64,000 nucleotides of DNA, taken from Brachionus plicatilis. Lineage: Eukaryota > Rotifera > Eurotatoria > Ploima > Brachionidae. The DNA is taken from the NCBI GenBank assembly GCA_010279815.1, contig QEOQ01000694.1, positions 632,423 through 696,422 on the forward strand. The letters are read 5' to 3'. How positions within the stretch are numbered: the stretch's first letter is position 1; every line of letters starts with the position of its first letter. Positions 34,247 to 44,777 of the stretch are shown here, piece by piece. The notes beneath the pieces are model-generated. The model was given only the letters and a program-made list of their open reading frames with translations. It had not been told where the DNA came from and ran no database searches. The position numbers and the translations under genes are program-made.

Positions 34247-35412
34247 TTACTCATCACTGTCATTATCACTTGACTTTAAGTGTTTAAGTTTTTTTCTCGG
34301 TGGCTGTTGATTCGAACTTTTACTTGTTTGGCCTCTTTTTTGTTTTTTCTTCCTGGACAAGTCGCTACTTTCAGATGAACGATCGCTGTCCTCATTTTGC
34401 TCATTATCATCGTCATTTTCATTATCGTTTTCATCTTCTTCATCGCCAGAGCTCGAAGCCTTGAACCTTGTCTTTTTTCCGGCTTTTCCTCGAGAACTCC
34501 TTTTTGACTTTTTATTAGGACGAGTTTTGCGTCCTCGTCGCGTCTCTTCTTCACTCTCAGAATTATCGTCTTCCTGGTCATCTTCATTCTGGACGTCACT
34601 CTGGTCATCGTTTTGATTAAACTCATCGGCCAAAGTAAAAAGATCTGAATACTTTTTTTTCAAATCATCGTCCAAATATTTATTGTAAATTTTTTTCAAA
34701 CATTCTATCAAATTTTCATTCAAAATAAAGCCTATACAAGAATTGTTCAGTCTTAGTTTGTTCAAGTGTCCAAGTACTTGGTCCAGATTGGGAATTTTCT
34801 CCAAATCCTCTTCATCATAGATACTTGAGCCTCGTTTTTGATTTTGTTCTAGTTGCTGCTGAGCTGTTAGCTTTACTTTATTGACTGAATTTAAACTTTC
34901 ATTGAATTTTATTTTTTTCAGTGTTGTCTCAGGCTTCCCTCCTGTATTTTGCTGATTTGCGGACTTGTTCAAAAGTTTAATGAACATTTGGGACATTTGA
35001 CTTGAGGGATTTTTTTTAGCCCAGTTAATAAATAAAGCTCGAGCGATGTTGTCTTCGACTTTGCGCTGAGTGATGTATCTAATCAATTCATAGCTCGGCT
35101 CACTTGATTTTATCATTTGAAATAGATAGCATACAGCTTCGGAATTTTTGACCGAGTCTAAGCGGTTGAATATCGGCAGTAAATAATCCAGGGTTACATC
35201 GTCATGTGATACTAAAATTTCCCAGAAAAATAACTGTTCTATAGATTCCCAATTTAGGCTGGCGCTCAAAACGTCAACTATTGATTCTTTACGGAATTTT
35301 TTTTTCGATTTACGAACTCGTTGCTTTAATCTTTCGTTTTCGCTCGACTTACGTTTCCTCTTAACGCCAGTTGATACTTTTTTACTTTGTTGAGCCTTTT
35401 TTTTACTTTTAC
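34247..35412 (-). CDS. INTS3: INTS3 exon 2 (C-terminal third)
   Basis: The open frame extends upstream to 35593 but begins there with a GTG and AT-rich low-complexity codons. The acceptor at 35414-35413 is supported by phase and homology. The last ~120 residues alternate acidic clusters with RRGRKTRPNKKSKRSS-type basic blocks, as in vertebrate INTS3. The stop is TAA at 34249-34247. Confidence 0.88.
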
Positions 35413-38400
35413 CTAAAATAAAATTCTTAAATTGAAAATTTTTAAAAAATCTTTTTTCAAATAATTGAACATTTTGTTTATTTTTAAAATCAAATTTATT
35501 TAAAAAAAAATTCATACAATTAAATAATTGAACAAAAAAATAAATTCTTAAAGCTTCAATTTTAATTCTTTTAAATTTTAAAAACAATCTCACTATTAAT
35601 TATCAAGACCTGGGTAAAAAATTTAATTAAAATAAAAAAGAAAAAAAATGAAGATCAACTTAAAAATTGAGTAAATAAAAGTGCAATAAAAAATCATTAT
35701 TCTAAATAAATTTGACAACCATCTAAGACGAAAGATTTATACACAAAAATGTTCACAATACGTTCTTATTAATTTATTTAATTAAGTCCCATAATATATT
35801 TTATCTTATTTTTATTGAACAATTTAGTTATTTGTTCAATTTAAATATTAGTAAAAATATTAGATTATTGAACACATAGAAATTAATATGATTATTTGAA
35901 TTTAAAAAATAAAAAAATTCTATGAGACTCATTAGATTAAATAATAATTTTCAATTAATCGATTTTCAAAATAAAACATTTGTAAAAATGATATCATTAT
36001 TTTTGGTATCACGAAAAATAAATAATTTAATATTTAAAATAATTTTTTTTTAACAAAGATTTTGGAGGTTGACTGAATAGATCTTTTAAAAAATGTAAAA
36101 ATTAAGAAAAAAAACTTTTCCTTACCTTAAGAAAATTATCAGATGCTAAATCTGATAATTTCAAAAATACTCTAAATAGCATCCTTATGATCTTTTTCTA
36201 AACAAGAAAAAAATCCCTTTGACTCGTTAAAAACTAAACTAAATAAAAAATCAGAATCAATATATACAAAAAGCATTTAATTCAACTGCAAAATTTAATT
36301 TTAGAGTTTTTGCAGAGCCTCAATTAATAGCTAACATGTTTGTTGGATTATTTAGCATTTTGCAGAGAGATTTAATCAAATACCATTCAAAAGTTATAAA
36401 CATACTATTTGATCTGAATTTTTTGATCCTTAACTTAAAGATGTCATATTTTTTTGTTCTAGATGCAACTCAAAATAATTTTTTGCCTCAATCAAGCTAG
36501 ATATTTATTAAAAATAGGTGTATTTTTATTAAATTGGACTTAGCTTTATTATATAGCTTTCTTTTTATTTAAATAGTGATGATGTTTTTAAACTAGATAA
36601 AAGTTTATTAAAATTAGCGGTGAGGAAAATTATTGGCCATTCCTCACCATGTCTAACTATCCAAAAGGTTATGTGAATTTTGGAAAAAAAAAATTAAAAA
36701 TATTAAAAAAACCAGAGCTTTAATTCGGATCGAACAAAACGGCAAAATGAAAATAATTTTACATTTTTACATTTTCTTATTTTTAGATTTTTAGTGCAAT
36801 ATTTCAGAAAATAAAAAAACACTCTTACAAATTAATTAGTTACCAAAATTAAAAATAAAAATTTTATGAAATTTTGCACAAAAAATCTAAAAATATGAAA
36901 ATGTAAAAATGTAAAATTTTCTACATTTTGCAAACGAAACATGTTTTGTAAATTGTAGCAAGTGGTACACCCTCTGAGCCAACACTTAAAGTTGTGTTGG
37001 ATTTATAATATAATAAAATATCCCAAATTCACAATTTTCTGAATTTTGCAGATTTATTGCAGAGTTTTGCAGAATCAGTATATTAGTGGCACAGAGTATG
37101 TATCAGTTGTTACAATTTGCTGAAAATATTTTCGTCAGTCAGATTTTGGCACTTAGTCATTTTTAATATTTTGTTTTTGTTATTGCACCAAAATTCACAA
37201 TGCCAAGAAAACAAACTGAAATTCTATTATGGTAAAATATTAAACAGAATAAAATGGGTTGGGCATGTACTTAGAATGAAAGAAACACGGATACCAAAAA
37301 GAGCGTTTCAATTGACACCACAAAGACCGTAATGTATCAATTCATAGAAAATTAATAAAATCGAACGAAACTCTTAGAATAAATTTTGGTAGAAAATATT
37401 TCATAGAAATTATGTCCCAAACATTAATAGAAAAATATAAAGATTAAATTGAATTTTTTAGGACATACTTATAATGTATTTACGTTTTATTAACTCTTGA
37501 AGTAATTTTTCCCTATTTTTGGTCTATCAAAAATTACGAGAGATTATTATTCTGAAAAAAATGATAAATTTTTGTGAATTATTTTTATCCCTTTAAAAAA
37601 ATGAAAACAACTTTATGAAATTATTACCCTACCTTAGTTACATGGAGGTCAACAATCACGAAAGAGCTCATCGGAATGGGAATGACATCAAGAGAATCAA
37701 GGATAAAGACAAAAAGACAACTTGAATGGAAATCAAAATTAATGACTCTATGCTCCACAAGGATTGAACAAGGAAATAAAAAATAAAGTTCAAGAAATTC
37801 AAAACTTAGTTGCTATCTGGATTTCTAATTTTTGACTTGAAATTCGTAAACTACGTCCTTTAAGACTTTATTTACATAAAATAAAGCTAAAATTCAAAAA
37901 AGTAAAACCATAAATTTGTTCAGAATTTTGTCTAGTTTATTTAAAAAAAAAAAAAAAATTGGTCTCGAGTGATCCCTGGGACTGCTTACGATTTAGGTGA
38001 ATAAAAGCGTCGTTTTTGGCTGTTTTTCTAAAAATAAAATTGACACACCCTTTTTTAAATAAAAATATACACCAGAGTGTATAAAATTCATTCAAAATAA
38101 TCATTTTTAACTGCTTTTTCCAATTTCGTTTCAAAAATGACATAAAGGTAATCTACGAATAACAAAATTTTGGTAATTTGAGTATTAAGGAGGTTTAAAC
38201 AAATAAATTAAATATAGTTTGTCTCAAAATACCTTAAAATAAATCTACTTTGCTCTTGTACGATTGGTGCTAGAATATTCTTCAAGATTATCTGAAACAA
38301 ATCTAAAAAAATTACAGAGAATTCAAAATTTTGCTATTAAGGTAATTTATAAGTTAAATTATCGAGAAAACACTAAAATATTCATAGATTAGAAAGCATT

Positions 38401-41400
38401 AAAGTTCTAGAGGATAGATTTAGGAACTAAATGGAAATTACTTATATGCTTGGATTCAGAATAAAAATCCAATTTTTAATGTTTTAATAAACGAGTAAAA
38501 ACTTTTTAAAAGAGGTAGAAATAAGAAATTTAAATTCGATCATATTCTTTGTAATCAAAAAATGTAGAAGTAAAAGGAAAAAATACCTAAAAGAAAAATT
38601 GCTAAAATTCTTTCTTTTTTTTTTATTTTGGTTTTTATAAATATTCCCTTTTTTTCCTTTTCTTTTTTTTCTTATTTTAAAAAAAAACATAAAAAAGCAT
38701 TTTTTTTTTAAGTTACGAACGTATATAATAATAATATATAGTAAGGCAGTCTAATTATTTTATGTGTGAACGGGGTTAAAACTTTTAAATTAGCTTAGTT
38801 CTAAAAATAAATAATTGAATATCCAGAAAATCTAAATAAAAAAAACAGCTTATTGAAAAAAAATTTTTTTTCTAATTTATTTTTGAGTCAAAAATAAAAT
38901 TGGTTAAAATGGGTGATTTTCTATCAAATTATGTATTTGGTTTAGGGTCTAAATCTCAGATATTTTAATTTCATTTAAATCACTTTATTTGCCATTTAAC
39001 CTCAAAAATATTCAACCAATTTGCTAAAGAAAAAATTTTTTACATTTTTTTTAAAGGCGGACTTATATTGCTTATAAGAAATTCTCATTTAGAAAATTTA
39101 TCGCAAAAATATAATGTATAATAAATTGATTTTTAAAAACAAATAAAATGTTTATCATGTTAATTTTCTTATTTACAAGAAAGTTGAACTTTTTTTAGTT
39201 TTTTATAAATTTGAACTTTTTAAAAATTAGAAATAATAAAAAAAGGTGATAAAAATGACAAAATAAACAATCAGAGGACTGCCATTAGTCTAAAAAAAAG
39301 AATTCAATTCTCAATTGCTAAGATTAATGTGTAGATAAATAAAACAGTTTCTTAAAACTTCCCTATTCATTCTTTAACAGTTTTTTACTTAAAAAATTTT
39401 TATAAGAAATTGTTTGATAGAAATTTTTTTTAATGCAAATTCGAATTTCTTATACCTGGTTTTTAGTGTATATTTTTTTTTGGAACAGTTTTCATTATCT
39501 TGGCAAAGGAGAGAAAGATCGAGCCATTATTTATTTATATACAACACAAATTAAAACCAACTTGTACGCATTTTGTTTTTTTACTCTTCCACTTTTTTAG
39601 GAGGAGTTGTAGAAAAGAAAGAGTCAAGGAAAGGAAGAGTCGAAGAAGAGTTGAGGAATATTCGAGGAAGAGTTGAGAAATAGTCGAGGAAGAGTTAAGG
39701 GAAGGAAGAGGAGGAGTCGAGGAAGTCTCGAGGAAGAGTTGAGGAATAGTCGAGGAAGAGTTAAGGGAAGGAAGAGGAGGAGTCGAGGAAGTCTCGAGGA
39801 AGAGTTGAGGAATAGTCGAGGAAGAGTTAAGGGAAGGAAGAGGAAGAGTCGAGGAAGTCTCGAGGAAGTCTCGAAGAAAAGTTGAGAAATAATCGAGGAA
39901 GAGTTGAGAAATAGTCGAGGAAGAGTTAAGGGAAGGAAGAGGAAGAGTCGAGGAAGTCTCGAGGAAGAGTTGAGGAATATTCGAAGAAGAGTTGAGGAAT
40001 ATTCGAGGAAGAGTTGAGAAATAGTCAAGGAAGAGTTAAGGAAAGGAAATGTACAAGTTAGTTTTAAAATGTACTATATAAATTTATTTAAATAAAGACG
40101 TTTGTCATCATAGATCTAAAAATCATACTTTTATCTTCTTCAGGTTGTCTCAAAAGCTCCAGCTCCTGTGTGGTAATACTGGAAACAATGTCCTTTAATT
40201 GTCGAGAATCAATGCAACTAACTATCAAATAGACTAGCTCACTGTTATTTGTCATATACTTGGGCGCCAAATTGGGTCCACACACAAATCCAAGTAAAAA
40301 ACAAAACAAATAGGCGTCATCTTGTTGACACAGTCTAAGATCTTGCATTAGACAATTTCCCAATTGAATTTCGCTCTCAACAAACTCATCGTCCTGATCG
40401 GACTCGTTGACCGAGTCGTCAGTGGCCGATGGCGAACTTGACAAGGCCTTGTCCGTGCCCAAACTCTTGCTCAAAGTGATGCGCTCTTTGACAAACTCGC
40501 CAAATATTCTTACCAGCGTCAATATTTCGCTACTTTGCACACTTTGACTTGGACTAAACTGATTTTTCAAATTGACCACATTGAGATAAAACAAAAAATA
40601 GTATCCGATGCGGTTTTGTTTTGTGTACAATTCGGTCAATAGTTGCAGAAGAACCTCGCGTTCGTTGGACAAGTTCTGTGTGCAGGCAATCTCTTTGAAC
40701 AGAATGAATATGGGCTTTTGGAGAATGGCGTCGTTGAGCAGCGGGCCACAATTTGGATCGAACAAATCGATCTCGTGCTTGTAGAATTGGGCAGGCAGTA
40801 GATTGTTGGTAAAGTCATTTTTGAACATGATTGCCAAACACACGGCCACCTCGCTCAACAAACTGCTGTCCACAAACGCCGGGTCCCTGTACATGAACGA
40901 CAAACACTCTTTGAACAACGAGTTGACTATGTAGGACTTGGTCGACCATGACGACGACAGACTAGAGTACAAACTCTGGTAGAATTCCTTCAGCTTTGAA
41001 TTGAGCTCGGCCAATTTGTCGCGCAAATCGTCCGAGCTAATCAACGCCAGCTGTGACTCTATGCTGCCCATTTGCGGAGTCACTGAGCCCACACACTGAC
41101 CAACTGTTTGTGCATCGTCCAAAGTGCTGAAAATTTTGAATGGCTTCTGCATAAAAAGCTGCATTTGCGACTGGATCGAGTCGCCAATGGTAACACTTGC
41201 AATTTGATTGACTGTGCCGATTGAGCTGACAGTTGCTGTTGCTGTCGCATTCTTTACCTCATTGTCCTCTTCGTCGTCGCTGCTAAACGCAGCCATCACA
41301 TTTTCGGGCTCCTTGATCACCTGAAAGTCGCTCTCTTGCTTCACCTCTTGTTTTATTTCTTGCCTAATTTCTTGTCTTATTTCTTGTCTCATTTCTTGTT

Positions 41401-43144
41401 TGATTTCTTGTTTGACAGCTAGCGGACCAACAGCTGCAGCTGGTTCTGGTGTCGGCTTGAGACAGAGTGTTTGAAAAAAATTGCCAAACGTGATTTGGAT
41501 TAGATTTTTTAGATCGCGGTCAAGACTGGGCACTTGTAGCTGAGTTTTTGGGTCAGTGCTGGTGGCGAAGAAGATTTGGGTGGATGGTATGACTCGCTTG
41601 TCCACACTGTCCTTGAACGATTGCATTATGCCATTGAGAATGTGTTCGCGGTAAGCCACTTGGTAGTTGGCGGCTAGTCGGCACAAAAAGTCGAACAGCA
41701 TACTCAGGCTCAGGCCGGGTATGTTGTTGAGTCTGATTAGGTTGAACATGAGCAGAATGGCGGGCTCGATCAGCATTATGTTCTCTTTTTTGGAGTCGTA
41801 CATGAGCCAGTCGTAGAAGAGCGCCAGCTTTAAGTTGGCCGAGTCTACCGGGTTGGTGCAAGTGGTGAGCAGCCAGGAGCACAGAGCCCAGCGCGGACAC
41901 AGGCCAGCGTTCAATTGCTCGTTGGTCGGATGGACCACGACGCATATGTAGCGCATTAGATCGATGCGCAGACTTTGGCTCTCGGGCGTGCTCAAATACT
42001 GCCGCTGGAACCATTCGAGATACTTTTTTTGCTGGCCAGCCTTTACTTGTGTGATGATGAAGTAAATTTTTCGCTCCATGTCAACGGTGAGCCGTGATAT
42101 GAGGCAACGGCGCTTGGTCGGCATTCTCATCAGATAAAGAAGACCGCCCAGTTGGCAAAATTGAGGCGACAGCGTTTGCGGCGCCTGCACAATGTCTTTC
42201 CACAAGCTCTCAAACTCGGCTATCCGGGCCACATTTTGGAGCAACCGGACCAGATCGCGGCCGATCAGCATGCAGTCGTTCCACTTGTCGCGCAGAATTT
42301 GGACGCAGAAGTCGGTCTCGCGCTGCCTCAGCTGCTGCAGGGTAGAGCTTTGGGCATGGTCAGAAATAAGGCGAAGGTAGGAGTAGACTGTTTGGCTCAT
42401 TAGCTCGTTGTACTGGTAGATCCAAAGAGACTGCGAGTTCTGCTCGTGGCCCTGGGTGGTGCTCTGGTCCGTGAATATGTCCAAAATGGTCTCGGCAAGC
42501 CAAATGTTCTTGTCGGTCAAGCAGGCCGACTGAATGTTTCTGATCATGTGAAGCATCAATTTTTCGAATTGGTTCACCCTTGACTTGGCAAGTTCTTTGA
42601 TGAGCCAGATTAACTGTTGTCTCGGAGTATCCTGCAGCTTGGAGTACGCTTCGATAATTATGTGCAGTAGATTGTTGATTAGGGTGCCGTAAGGAATGTT
42701 TTGTGCGTCGCTTGGCGCAAAACTCAGCGAGACATTGTTGCATAGAAACAGGTAGCGCAGGCACTTTGAGCTGGATGATGGATCTGTGAGAATTGAGTAA
42801 AGTAAGGCGTTGGAGACCTCGTCGTTGTTTTGTTTGGACTGGTTGGCATGCTGGGACAGCTCATTGAAGCTAGAGCTGTCAGACTGCTGGCTTGGGTTGA
42901 TGAGATTTTGGAGTTTGTTGTAGGACTCTTCTAGAGAAAGTTCAACGGCGTCCTTGGGCTCAATGCTGGCCAAGTTGTAGAGCTTGGAGTCTGTTTGCGG
43001 CAAGTGAAGTTGGTGATGGTGGAATTTTTGCAGGTTGGAAGATGAGGACGAGCCTGCTAATTTTGGTTGATCGGATTTGTTGAGTCTACGTTTAAATGCT
43101 CCGTCATGATCTGGCTGACCAGATGGTTTGTTTGTTGGCAACAT
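34247..43144 (-). CDS. INTS3: Integrator complex subunit 3, 2 exons (40129-43144 and 34247-35412), 1,393 aa
   Basis: A scaffold of the Integrator complex, which cleaves snRNA 3' ends and terminates paused RNA polymerase II; with SOSS-B it also acts in DNA double-strand-break repair. Exon 1 opens at ATG 43144 and covers the conserved N-terminal helical repeats: ALLYSILTDPSSSSKCLRYL, then FLCNNVSLSFAPSDAQNIPY and LIWLIKELAKSRV. It also contains a short Q-E-I-R-Q-E repeat (about 41330-41420) and DDAYLFCFLLGFVCGPNLAP. It ends at donor A|GTATGA (GT at 40128-40127), phase 1. Exon 2 starts at 35412 after TTTTATTTTAG and restores the frame (EEDKS|KSKKK). It carries FRKESIVDVLSASLNWESIE, LAQ-box-like LDQVLGHLNKLRLN, KYSDLFTLADEF and an acidic/basic tail ending SDNDSDE. 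These match the C-terminal third of human INTS3 (1,043 aa). A ~45-residue Lys-rich insertion sits at the junction. Confidence 0.93.
36755..36920. repeat. Hairpin repeat in the INTS3 intron
   Basis: Left arm 36755-36806 starts AATTTTACATTTTTACATTT; right arm 36867-36920 is its inverted copy (TTTTGCACAAAAAATCTAAA ... AAATGTAAAAATGTAAAA) with a few mismatches. The ~60-bp loop is AT-rich. Probably a small MITE; no target duplication was established. Confidence 0.65.
37200..37785 (+). pseudogene. C-terminal fragment of a LINE ORF2, interrupted by AT-rich DNA
   Basis: Two pieces are readable. At 37235-37331: NRIKWVGHVLRMKETRIPKR. At 37628-37775: TWRSTITKELIGMGMTSRES...RQLEWKS...LMTLCSTRIEQ. Together they match the W.GHVLRM...RIPK / TWRRT..KEL...G.TW.EA / ALCSTR ending of invertebrate LINE proteins. 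About 300 bp of AT-rich DNA separates them. It lies antisense within the INTS3 intron. Confidence 0.7.
37958..38060. repeat. Dispersed ~105-bp repeat (relative at 28215-28320)
   Basis: Begins TTGGTCT...ATCCCTGGGACT and ends AAAATTGACACACC, matching the copy near DCTPP1 in the same orientation with roughly one difference in five. Non-coding in both places. Confidence 0.65.
38245..38445 (+). pseudogene. LINE reverse-transcriptase thumb/C-terminal fragment
   Basis: The plus strand reads LVRLVLEYSSRLSETNLKKL, then QRIQNFAIKVIYKLNYRENT, a stop, and KALKVLEDRFRN. The RxxLEYSS...LQRIQN.AI.VIY.L.YR.NT sequence is the conserved region after the reverse transcriptase palm in jockey/CR1-type LINEs. It is a different fragment from the one at 37200 and is in the INTS3 intron. 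Confidence 0.7.
39601..40056. repeat. 22-bp minisatellite, ~20 copies, purine-rich, in the INTS3 intron
   Basis: Units such as GAGGAAGAGTTGAGGAATAG (+TC), GAGGAAGAGTTAAGGGAAGG (+AA) and GAGGAGGAGTCGAGGAAGTC (+TC) repeat every 22 bases. In the middle they form a 66-bp higher-order repeat of three variants. One unit near 39875-39890 is shortened. The + strand is almost all purine apart from TT/TC positions. Because 66 is a multiple of three, artefactual ORFs run through it on both strands. It ends about 70 bases inside the intron from the INTS3 exon-1 donor. Confidence 0.9.
40129..43144 (-). CDS. INTS3: INTS3 exon 1 (N-terminal two thirds)
   Basis: It gives 1,005 codons plus one base. Reading past the donor would add only eleven intron-encoded residues before a stop, which can make this exon look like a complete 1,018-aa gene. 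Base composition is near 48% G+C by eye, intermediate between DDX46 and the other genes. Confidence 0.9.
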
Positions 43145-43710
43145 TCAATTAAATTTCAAGTAAATTAAAAAAAATAGCTAAAAGTGAATTTTTTGTTATG
43201 AAAAATTTTAAAATTTTTCCATTTAGTCTAATTTGAATATTTTGTTCGTTTAATTGTGACCGAGTCTTTTGATATTGTCTTAAAGTATTGTGTAATTTGC
43301 CAAATGCTTTAGTCGACTTACTCACAGAGCTTTAATTTTTTAGAATAAATTTCTATTTAATTGCGTCAAATTGGACTGATTTTGTTCATTATTTTGTTTA
43401 AATTTTTTATTCTTTCATTTGAGAAATTAGTTAAAGTATTCAATTAAAAGATCAAAAGTTCAAATGACTTATTATTATTTTAAAAAATAGAAGCTTAAAA
43501 ATTAATAATTTACTTTTTGATAAGCGATTTTGAAATATTTTTTAAAATATTAAGATAAATTAAAAAAAAATTTTTTCTAAATTAAATTCTTCGAGTTCAT
43601 CACTAAAAAGATATTCATTTAATTCAAAATAAATGAAGAATAATTAAGAAGTCCGAGCATGATTATGACATTCTTTTTTCGATCGGATTGTTAAAGTAAC
43701 CGATAAAGTA
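43145..43710. other. Upstream region of INTS3
   Basis: AT-rich; presumably contains the INTS3 promoter and 5' UTR. No motif recognised. Confidence 0.5.
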
Positions 43711-44175
43711 ACATGTTGCATGAGTTTAGAATTTTTTTCCTCGTTAACAAAATAATTATTTTTTACGTAAAAAAAAGGTTTCTTTTATCAAAATTTTTAT
43801 TTTTTAATCAATCCAAAAGCATAAAATTAAAAATGGATACAATAAATTCAAAAAGAAATCTCAAAATTTTAGAAAAGTTTTATTCTTTATATTTTAAATG
43901 ATGCCTTTGGTGTTGTTACAAGCCAAAAAACGTATTTTTACTAAGATTTAATCTAATTCTAGATCTTAATGTAAAATCTCTTTTAAGTTTTCCATTGAGG
44001 TTTTTCCTATATTCACCATTTTGAATTTCACAAATGACCATAAACTCTCGACTGGCTTAAAATATGGTGAGGGGGCACACCATTGAAGAATGTCAGAGTC
44101 CCGCTTATAGAACCAGTCAATTACTCTTGACTTACGATTTTAGACCTCAAAATTGTCCCACATTAAAGTCCAAGC
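43711..44175 (-). mobile_element. Tc1-like transposon fragment retaining the catalytic C-terminal part
   Basis: The left end ACATGTTGCATGAGTTTAGA is related to the terminus of the element at 14290, and the ~200 bp behind it align with that element. Reading back on the minus strand from about 44165: LMWDNFEV, stop, NRKSRVIDWFYKRDSDILQW, CAPSPYFKPVESLW, then KTSMENLKEI and RFLACNNTKG. This is the second catalytic Asp (DN) and the final acidic residue (VESLW), about 35 residues apart, of a Tc1 transposase. Three or more stops make it inactive. The N-terminal part is absent. Confidence 0.75.
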
Positions 44176-44440
44176 TCGGACTTTTAAATTTTACTTTTTT
44201 TAAAAAGTCCGAGCTAGAGACTTAAATTAAAAAAAAAAAAAAAAGCCCGAGCAACATGAATTTTTTGCCGTTCCAGGTAGTTTTTGTGGGGGCTTATTTA
44301 AAGTTAAAGTCACTAAAATTAAAGTCCAAGTCAGGATTTAAAAAAAAAAAAGCAACTGAAGTCTATGGCTCAGACTTTTGAAAAAAAAATTTCGGTCTGA
44401 ACTTGACTTGAGACTTGTGACTTATACAAAACGCAGAATA
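44160..44440. repeat. AGTCC/GGACT-rich repeat related to the hAT MITEs at 58772 and 59143
   Basis: Words such as AAAGTCCAAGCTCGGACTTT and CTTGACTTGAGACTTGTGAC are shared with the MITEs in the polycystin intron. Its terminal CAGANTTGT repeats and target duplication are not recognisable here, so it is probably a decayed or truncated copy. Confidence 0.5.
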
Positions 44441-44777
44441 TAAATATTTAAAAGTTAATTTTTTATTTTTTAATTTGAAAATTTTGATAATTTAAATTTT
44501 TCCTTTTTATATTGTGATTTTTGTACTAAAATTTCACATTGCCTTAAAAGATTGGATTTTTGATTTTTAAATGCATGTTAATTTTTTCATATGTTTCAGA
44601 CATTAGATAAAAAATGAAACCTAAATGAAGTTTAATATTTGTTATGAAAGGTGCAAATGTGAATTTCGGAACTAAAAGAGCAAAAAAATTTATATTGATA
44701 TTATTTTTTAATTTAGCTATCAAACTCATTCTGTTAAATAAATCATCAAAAATGCTGCAAGTCTGCAGCTTAAAGTA

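Noticed and set aside
34247..35593. Independent 448-aa gene downstream of INTS3
   Set aside because: The first ~60 codons are AT-rich lead-in from a GTG. Homology to INTS3 starts after the acceptor at 35413, and phase fits exon 1.
39624..40028. 134-codon ORF of Leu/Ser/Phe repeats and its antisense RGRVKGRKR counterpart
   Set aside because: Both come from the 22-bp minisatellite, whose 66-bp period keeps frames open. It lies in an INTS3 intron.
39601..40056. CRISPR-like regular spacing
   Set aside because: Units are contiguous 22-bp tandem repeats without unique spacers, in an animal intron.
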